Part shown: positions 1-5,684 of the stretch, piece after piece
Layout: every line of letters begins with the position of its first letter
Numbering within the stretch: the stretch's first letter is position 1
Assembly: GCA_014896635.1 (NCBI GenBank)
Contig: JADBKA010000262.1
Span: forward strand, 1 to 6,385
Direction: 5' to 3'
Source: Ktedonobacteraceae bacterium
Lineage (GTDB): Bacteria > Chloroflexota > Ktedonobacteria > Ktedonobacterales > Ktedonobacteraceae
DNA length: 6,385 nucleotides
Notes under the pieces: model-generated
The model's input: only the letters and a program-made list of their open reading frames with translations
What the model was told of the DNA's origin: nothing
Database searches by the model: none
Position numbers and translations under genes: made by a program

Positions 1-55
1 GAACCCGCGACATCTTCCTTGGCAAGGAAGCGCTCTACCACTGAGCCACTCCCGC
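1..55 (-). tRNA. tRNA-Gly (GCC), 3' part cut off by the window edge
   Basis: Read on the minus strand from 55 to 1, the sequence begins GCGGGAGTGGCTCAGTGG. It shows a 7-nt acceptor 5' strand, a D arm with AGTGGTAGAGC, and an anticodon stem CTTCC/GGAAG enclosing the loop TTGCCAA. The anticodon is therefore GCC (plus-strand bases 21-23), which reads glycine codons GGC and GGU. The variable loop and the start of the T arm (GCGGGTTC) are also present. The remaining T arm, the 3' acceptor strand and the CCA end lie beyond position 1, so whether CCA is encoded cannot be seen. The five-base-pair anticodon stem is perfect and there is no sign of decay. Confidence 0.95.
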
Positions 56-89
56 TAGTGCTTTTCTGGTCACTTACGACTGCGCTATA

Positions 90-118
90 AAGATATCATA
101 CTCCGGCTTCCTTGTCAA
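90..118 (-). promoter_or_regulatory. sigma-70-like promoter of tRNA-Gly
   Basis: On the minus strand a perfect -35 box TTGACA (plus bases 113-118) is followed after 17 nt by TATCTT (plus bases 90-95). This predicts a start near position 83 and a leader of about 28 nt before the mature tRNA 5' end at 55. The perfect -35 box and ideal spacing suit a strongly transcribed stable RNA gene. It also implies that the tRNA is transcribed independently of the large genes to its right. Confidence 0.75.
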
Positions 119-153
119 CACCTTTTAGCTCATTTTTCAGGGCTATTCAGTTT

Positions 154-275
154 TCCTTTCCCTCCCCTCTCTCAGGGGAGAAAATGGGAAAAAGATTTTT
201 GGGAGGACACCTGCGCTGCGTTGCGGGAACCTGCTCGGCCCTCGCCAGGGGAGTTTCGCCTCACGGGCCTCCCGC
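154..275 (+). repeat. Degenerate copy (A) of a G/C-rich intergenic hairpin repeat
   Basis: This stretch aligns by eye with the better preserved copy at 5211-5320, in the same orientation. Both have a C/T-rich start, then GGGAAAA, a T run, a GGGGGACACC-like core (here GGGAGGACACC at 201-211), and an end of the form CGCCAGG-N(8)-CCTC followed by CTCCC. Copy A also holds a 7-bp hairpin at 162-180 (CTCCCCT/AGGGGAG, loop CTCTC) and can pair GGGAGG (201-206) with CCTCCC (268-273), and GGCCC (237-241) with GGGCC (265-269). It stops right at the stop codon of the gene that ends at 276. It may form structure in the 3' untranslated part of that mRNA. No clean intrinsic terminator is seen on the minus strand. 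Apart from this repeat and the tRNA promoter, 56-275 shows nothing. Confidence 0.55.
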
Positions 276-2645
276 TCACTCTATGGTGAAACCGCGCTCG
301 CGTAAGAGCGCGATGACTCGCTCCAGGTTATGCTCTTCAACGTGTACCAGGCGCTGCTGGCTCTCGACTTCTGCGCCCAGCAGTTGTTGTAGTTCTTCGT
401 CAGCCTGTATATCGCTCCACACCTGCGGTGGCAGGTTAAGCAGGGGAGCGCGCTCTACAGAGATACGCGGTGTTTGCCCGTAGCCGCCGCCCCACAGCCT
501 GAGACGTAACAGGAAAGATCCGGGAATGCCCCCCGCGCATGTACGCTGCAAGAAATGCACAATGGTATCCAGAGACAGCCTTGCGGCCAGAGCGCGCTGA
601 AGTGCAGTGGCAGTGATACGCAGCCAGCCGGTTGCTTCATCGCGCACGCTAAATCGCCCGGCGGCGGCAACCAGAAAGAGATCGCTGACGGCGTACAGCG
701 GCTGCAACAGACCGTCGGCATGCAGTCGCCACTGCGGTTCAAGAGCCTCTGCCAGGCTCTCCTGACCGATCTCGTCGCCGGCAGAGGCTGATGAGAGCGT
801 CGGCAGGTAATCACGCTGCCAGAGCACGCGCTGTACTTCGGCCAGACGCGAGGGCAGCACCTCCGCCAGGCACGATGTGAGGCGGCGGCCAAACAGAGAG
901 CGCGTCTCCGGCTGCGCAAAGAGTTCATCGAGCAGCGCCTCGTCGTCCACTTCCAGCAGCACCGCTTCCTGCCACAGTTCGATGCGGCGCGCCTGTCGCT
1001 CCCACTCGCTCACCGAGTAGCGCACATTCTGTGGAATCTCCCTCCCTGCCGCGCGCTCCAGTTCCGCCAGAATCACCCCGGCATGCAGACCTTTCTGAAT
1101 AGCGCGTGTGACACTGGCCTTTGTCAGACGGTACTGCGCGACATGCTCCAGGCTTATGCGCTCGGCAAAACGATCCAGTGATAAAAGGAGCAGTTCGTCA
1201 ACCGGAGCCAGCACCACCAGTTCAAAATTAGGTTGCACGATCAGTCGCTCCGCCGGCTTCTGCTCGACCTCGACCGGCGGCGTTTCACCGGCCAGCGCCA
1301 CTACTGCCGGCGAGAGGCGAAAAGCTGCCGGAGTCTCTTCCCTATCCAGTTCCACAATACCCAGCCATGCCAGTGGCCCGCCGATCACCGCGCGAATAAA
1401 ACTCCCTTCCACCATATGCCAGCCCTCACGATGGGTCAACCAACCGCGTCGCAGACGAAAGTCCCGGCCATATGGATTGCAACCGCTCGAATAACGTTCA
1501 GCACGCGGGCCATACTGGCGCGGGAAGAGCAGATCAGGCATGTACAGTTTGGCACGCGCAATAAAAGTTGCCAGATCACACCACTCGCCCACACGCTCAT
1601 GCAGCAGTCGCCGGATCACCCGCGAGCGTGACCGCACCACTTCCTCATGCGCCGGTTCAAGCGGCGCCGGCACAGGCCGCACATATACATCCGGCATATA
1701 TAGTAGTTCATTCCAGAATGCTGTTTCCAGATAAAGGCGGTAACAGCGACGAGATCGTTCCAGCGGCGACAGGGCAAAAAAAGCTTCAGCCGGAGCCACA
1801 CACACCGCACCCTTGCGTACCTGTAGCAGGCCCAGTTGCATCAGCAACAAGCGCACAAACAGGAGATGTGGCATATCGCTCTCCTGGCGCGGCTGTTCCC
1901 CCTGCACCTTTTTCTCCAGTTGCTCCAGTACCTGCCGCAATGCGCTTCGTGCGAGCAGTCCATTACTGACCAGCGGCAATCCCCCGCGAGCCTCAGCCAC
2001 CAGTGACCAGTACAGATACAGCAGGCGCTGGAAGCGGGCGGCGCGCTCGTCCCGGCCACCGATAGAATTTGCCGGCGTATCCAGCGCATTCGCCTCCTCG
2101 CCCCACAGGTTCCGTACGCATTTTTGCACAGCCAGCGGAACGATCAGCAGACCGTCATGGACACCGCTGGCGTAGTCGCGCCCGGTAAAGTTTGTCTGCC
2201 TGCCCCAGAAAAGCAGCCCCTGTACTAGCAGGTGATACAGTGCCTGCTCAAAAACGCCATGAGGATGAGCAACAGGATACTGCACGGCTGTAGTAAAAGC
2301 GGGAATAGCTGCCAGGTCAGAGGAGCTTTGCGGCTTTTTCGCTGGGAGCAGGCCAGCACTGGTAAAATACAGCGCCAGGTCGCGGCTGTTGGCGCGCCCA
2401 CCGCACATTACCAGTTCACGCAAGATGCGGCGTTCCAGTTCATCCAAACGGGCCAGCACTGTCTGTAACGATGCCGGATCGAAGATCTGGCGGGCGATCT
2501 CTTCAAGTGAGGTAGAGGAGGCATCGGTGAGAGCAGACTCAATTCCTGCTGCTGCCGGCTCAAAAGCGATAAGCCGTGTTTTCATTACTACCTGTAAGTG
2601 GTAAGAAGGCACCTGCCGCACCAGATCGAGGTCACTCTGCTCCAT
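276..2645 (-). CDS. Helicase-associated (XPB/Ssl2 N-terminal-like, PF13625-type) domain protein
   Basis: A protein of 789 aa if it starts at 2645. The recognisable part is residues 468 to about 615: LIVQPNFELVVLAP, then YRLTKASVTRAI (Y505), then IPQNVRYSVSEWERQARRI and VLLEVDDEALLDEL. This is the pattern of the helicase-associated domain found in bacterial proteins that often sit beside XPB-like helicases, for example mycobacterial Rv0862c. A winged-helix-like segment (LDELERRILRELV... to LLVQGLLFWG) lies at about 67-147. No Walker A, DEAD box, signal peptide or membrane segment is visible, so it is probably a cytoplasmic DNA- or protein-binding accessory factor. The open frame extends back to 2720, but ATG 2645 has AGAGGA five bases upstream and overlaps the preceding gene by only 14 bp. 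A later ATG (2585) would remove the N-terminal LVRQVPSYHLQVV helix that matches the upstream paralogue. The exact process is unknown. Confidence 0.8.
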   Translation of the reverse strand: MEQSDLDLVRQVPSYHLQVVMKTRLIAFEPAAAGIESALTDASSTSLEEIARQIFDPASLQTVLARLDELERRILRELVMCGGRANSRDLALYFTSAGLLPAKKPQSSSDLAAIPAFTTAVQYPVAHPHGVFEQALYHLLVQGLLFWGRQTNFTGRDYASGVHDGLLIVPLAVQKCVRNLWGEEANALDTPANSIGGRDERAARFQRLLYLYWSLVAEARGGLPLVSNGLLARSALRQVLEQLEKKVQGEQPRQESDMPHLLFVRLLLMQLGLLQVRKGAVCVAPAEAFFALSPLERSRRCYRLYLETAFWNELLYMPDVYVRPVPAPLEPAHEEVVRSRSRVIRRLLHERVGEWCDLATFIARAKLYMPDLLFPRQYGPRAERYSSGCNPYGRDFRLRRGWLTHREGWHMVEGSFIRAVIGGPLAWLGIVELDREETPAAFRLSPAVVALAGETPPVEVEQKPAERLIVQPNFELVVLAPVDELLLLSLDRFAERISLEHVAQYRLTKASVTRAIQKGLHAGVILAELERAAGREIPQNVRYSVSEWERQARRIELWQEAVLLEVDDEALLDELFAQPETRSLFGRRLTSCLAEVLPSRLAEVQRVLWQRDYLPTLSSASAGDEIGQESLAEALEPQWRLHADGLLQPLYAVSDLFLVAAAGRFSVRDEATGWLRITATALQRALAARLSLDTIVHFLQRTCAGGIPGSFLLRLRLWGGGYGQTPRISVERAPLLNLPPQVWSDIQADEELQQLLGAEVESQQRLVHVEEHNLERVIALLRERGFTIE

Positions 2646-5055
2646 ACTCATCCTCTTCATGCAGGAGCGGCGTGTGTCCCCGGCGCTTGAGTTCATCAAG
2701 CAACTGTTCCGTTCCTGCATTCCTCAGAATCACCAGAGTCGGCTGGATTGCTCGCACCACCTGCCTGTCAAGCGAAGTCGTGGCGGAAAGTTCACGCATC
2801 ACGGTGCTATCGGCAGTTCCCAGCAGCGTTACACCCCTGTAAATACGTGCTCGCCCATAGCTTGCGATCCAGCGCTCTAGTTGAGCCAGGAGCGGGATCA
2901 GTTGATGGGTAGATCGCTCCGTATGGGTACTAGCGGAGCGCAGGAAAGCGAGCAGGCACTCTGGATGCTGGCCGCGACCAATCGCTGCCCCAAGCGCGCC
3001 GGCAGTCAGACGATAGCGGAGATACCCGTTACGAACTCCAGCAGCCTCGGCAAAGGTCTCCATCAGTTCGATCAGTGGCCAGTTTTTGACAGAGCAGGCA
3101 ACGCCTATTTCTTCGCCGTCTATTATTTCTAACGAGTTGACTAGAGCATGGTAATCGCTCTCCAGCACTTCTCGTTGTACTTCTGCTCCGTCAAATAACC
3201 ATGTTGCCAGATCTGTGAGACGAAAAGCAAGCAACTGCCCATCACGTGAGAGCGCAAGATCACAGGCTCCCCACCAGTATAGCGGACCACGTAAAAGACG
3301 CTCGATGTAACAGGCTTCGGCCTGTAACCAGTCGTTCAGTATCAGCGGTTTGAGGGAACGCCCCTCTTCGCGCTCCAACCACCAGTGTGGCGAGGAGAAA
3401 AGACGCTGCCTCTGCTGCAAAAAGAGCGGCTTGAGACGGTAGACAAAACGCGCAAAAGCAGAGAATTTCACCCACTGGCCCGGCGGCACACGCGCTAGCA
3501 GCGCCAGCAACTCCTGGCGCGCCTCTTTGTTCTCTACTTCCAGTTCGCCCGGTCGCAGAACGGGATGACCGAGCGAAGAGGCACGGCAGCACACGCGCAG
3601 TCCCTCTTCCTGGAGATCATATAGTTCATCATAGGAATCATGTGTCAGCCACAGTTCAAAGAGATCGCGCATTACTTCTTCATGTCCAGGACCAAGCAGC
3701 AGGCTGGCTATATTCGACAGAACACGCAGGAAGGGCAATCCGCTATCATCCCTGTACAGGATATCCGCCAGCCGCAGCAAGCGCACGGCGAAGCGCAGAA
3801 AAGGCAGGGGGTAGCCGATGCTCTGTTGCAAAAGAGAGAGCAGCGATGCAGAAGGAGTATCCTGGGGTGGGGGAATGCTCACAGCATTCTCACTTTTCAG
3901 GGCGCCGGGGAGTCGCGCCAGTGAGAACCTCTGCGCGATCATCCCCCGATTACCGCGCTCACTCTCCGGCCAGGCGCTTTCCTGCGCCAGTGAGTAGCCG
4001 TCCAGAATACGCGCAATTAATAAAAGCCTGGCGAGAAAACTCTTTCCGTCGCTCACCTTTACTACCGGCGCTTCACCCGTCTCACCAGGCTCCAGGGCAA
4101 AAACCGTTGTTGGTACAGAGACACGTAGAGCGGCGCGTACCTCCAGGGGAATATACCAGCCAGTATCAATTGAGGCTCCGGCCATACTCATGCGCGATTG
4201 CGATGAATGTGGCAGGCTGGTACGAAAGAGCAGCGCCTTCTGCTGAAGAGTGACCAGCATACGCTGTAGCTGGTCAGGCTGGCCCAATCCAAAACGCTCA
4301 AACAGACCACGTAAATCATCATCGCTGGCATATCCTCCTGCCAGCATGATTGCCGCCAGCAATTGACGCTGCGCTTTCTCCAACGTCATAGCCAGACGCC
4401 GCACTGCAACCGGCTGCTGCAACAGATCCATGATTGCCTCAACGAGTTGCTGCCTGTTCATCCCATTGGATGTAATACCGCACTCACGTGCAATATTGCG
4501 TAACTCGCTCAATCCCATCTGGGCCAGCAGATCAACACTGCTGGCAGAAGAGGCCGGGTCACGCAGCACAACCACCGATTTTATCGCCGATTGCGCAGGC
4601 CGGGTGGCAGCTCGCCCATCCGCAGCCTCAGATACAGGTTCTGTTGTCTCTTGTGTAGCACTCGTGACAGGAGTGATGCTGAAGTCAGCAGGCCGGGCCA
4701 GCCATGTATAGAGCAAGGCCGCCGCATGGGGGCAGAGCTTTGTCGCTTTTCCCTCACATGAACAACTACTGACCCAGGAAGCAGGTCCCCGTACATCAAC
4801 CGCGACTGTATAGCGCCGCGCCTCGTTCGACGTCCCTGACTCCCCCCCGTCTTCTCGCGTGTGAGTGCCAGTAAGATGAGAGACTTCAACAATGCCTGAG
4901 AGGCGAGAGCCGTCTCGCTGCGTGCTATGTACAGCGCCAGGACGACAATATTCCTGTCCAAGCGCCGCTACCGTCAAACCAGCCATACGTACGATATCAG
5001 CAGCACGCAGGCGCTGGAGCGTACCGGGTACAACCTGTTCCATGACAAAATCCAC
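2632..5055 (-). CDS. SWIM zinc-finger and SAP-like domain protein with a C-terminal helicase-associated-like region
   Basis: 807 aa from GTG 5055; ATG 5043 (residue 5) is an equally possible start, since neither has a strong Shine-Dalgarno. Residues 98-110 read CSCEGKATKLCPH, a SWIM zinc finger (CxC...CxH; ligands C98, C100, C108, H110). It is preceded by the usual SWIM-protein N-terminal region with YCRPGAV. A linker rich in S/T/A/E leads to a SAP-like helical motif at about 174-212 (LSELRNIARECGI...RQQLVEAI), typical of DNA-binding proteins. A winged-helix-like segment follows at about 218-280. The C-terminal part (645-755) contains YRLTAGALGAAI and matches the helicase-associated domain of the downstream gene. 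No ATPase motifs, signal peptide or membrane segment are seen. It probably works with the downstream product, which it overlaps by 14 bp, as a nucleic-acid-binding partner. The role is inferred and the process unknown. Confidence 0.8.
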   Translation of the reverse strand: MDFVMEQVVPGTLQRLRAADIVRMAGLTVAALGQEYCRPGAVHSTQRDGSRLSGIVEVSHLTGTHTREDGGESGTSNEARRYTVAVDVRGPASWVSSCSCEGKATKLCPHAAALLYTWLARPADFSITPVTSATQETTEPVSEAADGRAATRPAQSAIKSVVVLRDPASSASSVDLLAQMGLSELRNIARECGITSNGMNRQQLVEAIMDLLQQPVAVRRLAMTLEKAQRQLLAAIMLAGGYASDDDLRGLFERFGLGQPDQLQRMLVTLQQKALLFRTSLPHSSQSRMSMAGASIDTGWYIPLEVRAALRVSVPTTVFALEPGETGEAPVVKVSDGKSFLARLLLIARILDGYSLAQESAWPESERGNRGMIAQRFSLARLPGALKSENAVSIPPPQDTPSASLLSLLQQSIGYPLPFLRFAVRLLRLADILYRDDSGLPFLRVLSNIASLLLGPGHEEVMRDLFELWLTHDSYDELYDLQEEGLRVCCRASSLGHPVLRPGELEVENKEARQELLALLARVPPGQWVKFSAFARFVYRLKPLFLQQRQRLFSSPHWWLEREEGRSLKPLILNDWLQAEACYIERLLRGPLYWWGACDLALSRDGQLLAFRLTDLATWLFDGAEVQREVLESDYHALVNSLEIIDGEEIGVACSVKNWPLIELMETFAEAAGVRNGYLRYRLTAGALGAAIGRGQHPECLLAFLRSASTHTERSTHQLIPLLAQLERWIASYGRARIYRGVTLLGTADSTVMRELSATTSLDRQVVRAIQPTLVILRNAGTEQLLDELKRRGHTPLLHEEDEYGAE
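2651..2656 (-). promoter_or_regulatory. Ribosome binding site that sets the start at 2645
   Basis: On the minus strand AGAGGA lies five bases before ATG 2645. It sits inside the last codons of the upstream gene, whose TGA is at 2632-2634. The next upstream ATG (2651) would overlap this motif and the one at 2660 has no purine-rich leader. This arrangement suggests translational coupling of the two large genes. Confidence 0.5.
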
Positions 5056-5066
5056 AAGACTCTACT

Positions 5067-5096
5067 TTGACAGAGATTCACACATCGGCCTATGGT
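5067..5096 (+). promoter_or_regulatory. Candidate plus-strand promoter in the divergent gap
   Basis: A perfect TTGACA (5067-5072) is followed after 18 nt by TATGGT (5091-5096), which matches four of six bases of the -10 consensus. Transcription would start near 5103 and run rightward, away from the minus-strand gene that starts at 5055. No coding sequence with a ribosome binding site follows directly. The next signal is the hairpin plus T run at 5211-5260. Based on motif matching only. Confidence 0.35.
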
Positions 5097-5102
5097 ATGA
5101 AG

Positions 5103-5260
5103 TGGGTAGCCAGACCAGACCGGCCTTCGCTGTTGTTCTACTCCCTTGCCCTTAAAGAACGCAAGAACAGACAGTTTTTGCTTTCGGTAAAAAAGCATAG
5201 CGTCACAAGCCCCTTTTCCCTTTCTCCTACGATGAAGAAAAAGGGGGAAAAGGGTTTTTT
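5103..5260 (+). ncRNA. Possible short non-coding transcript between a promoter and a terminator-like hairpin
   Basis: The interval is bounded by the promoter candidate at 5067-5096 and the hairpin with six Ts ending at 5260, giving a predicted RNA of about 158 nt. Inside it a small stem can form from TTTTTGC and GTAAAAA around 5175-5193. It matches no RNA family I recognise. The alternative is that the hairpin is simply the start of the repeat and that no transcript exists. Confidence 0.2.
5211..5260 (+). terminator. Intrinsic-terminator-like hairpin, plus strand
   Basis: CCCTTTTCCC (5211-5220) pairs perfectly with GGGAAAAGGG (5245-5254), and TTTTTT (5255-5260) follows at once. The 24-nt loop can pair further (TTTCT with AGAAA). 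Only the plus strand has the T run. No protein gene ends upstream on that strand, so it would stop either a short RNA or stray transcription. It also forms the left end of repeat copy B. Confidence 0.5.
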
Positions 5261-5320
5261 CGGGGGACACCCCCGAACCCCCGCCAGGAGGGCAAGGCCC
5301 TCCTGGACCTCCCCTTTTTG
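5211..5320 (+). repeat. Well-preserved copy (B) of the G/C-rich hairpin repeat
   Basis: Three perfect stems lie in series. The first is CCCTTTTCCC/GGGAAAAGGG (5211-5254). The second is CGGGGG-ACA-CCCCCG (5261-5275). The third is a 10-bp stem CCAGGAGGGC/GCCCTCCTGG with loop AAG (5284-5306). The unit ends in CTCCCC followed by a T run at 5315-5319. The same order of elements recurs, decayed, at 154-275, and the GGGGGACACCCCC core recurs at 5337. It encodes no protein that I would trust. It resembles a REP- or MITE-like intergenic element, but no target-site duplication was identified. Confidence 0.65.
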
Positions 5321-5336
5321 TTCAGTCTACGCTTAT

Positions 5337-5367
5337 GGGGGACACCCCCTGGACCCCCGCTCTTTTT
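5337..5367 (+). repeat. Half copy (C) of the same repeat
   Basis: GGGGG-ACA-CCCCC (5337-5349) is followed by TGGACCCCCGC and TCTTTTT. It has the same core as copy B (where the core is followed by GAACCCCCGCC), in the same orientation and about 75 bp downstream. The left stem and the third hairpin are missing. The element ends only four bases before the -35 box of the next gene, so it could act as an insulating hairpin or 5'-flanking structure. That role is inference. Confidence 0.55.
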
Positions 5368-5370
5368 AGC

Positions 5371-5400
5371 TTGACGCGCCAGTGTTCCCTCGCGTATATT
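5371..5400 (+). promoter_or_regulatory. sigma-70-like promoter of the small acidic protein gene
   Basis: TTGACG (5371-5376) and TATATT (5395-5400) are separated by 18 nt. Both boxes match five of six consensus bases. The predicted start is near 5407, leaving a leader of about 18 nt that holds little more than the ribosome binding site AGGAGA (5413-5418), six bases before ATG 5425. Confidence 0.65.
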
Positions 5401-5424
5401 ACATATAACGAGAGGAGAGTTATT

Positions 5425-5667
5425 ATGGCAAACGTTTTTCGCCTGCTGGCCGATGAAGAAAAGTTTACGGACGAGCTGTTCGCATTTATTACTGATGCCG
5501 ATGCTGACAGGCGTAACGAGCGTGCTATTGTCAGCATTCTGCATGAAGTTGCGCCACAGATCGTTTCCGTCGCTGAATGCATGATTATTGATGGAGTCGA
5601 TGAGCGGCACTATGTCGCTGACTATGTGCATGCCATCGTCAGCGGCGAAGGCATGTACGATATGTAG
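5425..5667 (+). CDS. Small acidic protein of unknown function (80 aa)
   Basis: I do not recognise a family. The start ATG 5425 is chosen because AGGAGA lies six bases upstream and a good promoter lies just before it. The longer open frame back to 5335 would run through the repeat and the promoter. The product is strongly acidic, with 17 Asp/Glu against 6 Arg/Lys and a DADAD run at residues 24-28. It has one cysteine (C52), and looks mostly helical from its pattern of hydrophobic residues. There is no signal peptide, membrane segment or metal-binding motif. It stands alone as a transcription unit between the repeat block and the convergent rsmE, whose stop codon is 17 bp away. A conserved lineage-specific protein is possible, but nothing here tells its role. 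Confidence 0.7.
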   Translation: MANVFRLLADEEKFTDELFAFITDADADRRNERAIVSILHEVAPQIVSVAECMIIDGVDERHYVADYVHAIVSGEGMYDM

Positions 5668-5684
5668 CCGCGTTATCTCAACGA

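Noticed and set aside
162..180. 7-bp hairpin as an intrinsic terminator for the large operon
   Set aside because: On the minus strand it is followed by GGGAAAGG, and on the plus strand by AAAATGGG. Neither has a T run.
112..483. Plus-strand open frame of 123 codons
   Set aside because: It runs from the tRNA promoter through the repeat and antisense to the end of the helicase-associated gene. It has no ribosome binding site and the product has low-complexity Ser/Arg composition.
4039..4062. DGKS in the SWIM protein as a possible Walker A motif
   Set aside because: The residue five before the glycine is Val, not Gly/Ala, and no Walker B or other ATPase motif follows at a suitable distance.
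3642..4253. Plus-strand open frame of 203 codons
   Set aside because: It is antisense to the SWIM gene, whose protein matches known domains. The antisense product is rich in Arg/Ser/Pro/Ala and shows no family motif.
5135..5164. Minus-strand TTGCGT-N18-TAGAAC as the operon promoter
   Set aside because: Only three and four bases match consensus. I see no convincing promoter for the two large genes, although one must lie in or near 5056-5210.
5227..5631. Minus-strand open frame of 134 codons across the repeats
   Set aside because: It is antisense to the small acidic gene and translates the hairpin repeat. The plus strand has promoter and ribosome binding site, this frame does not.
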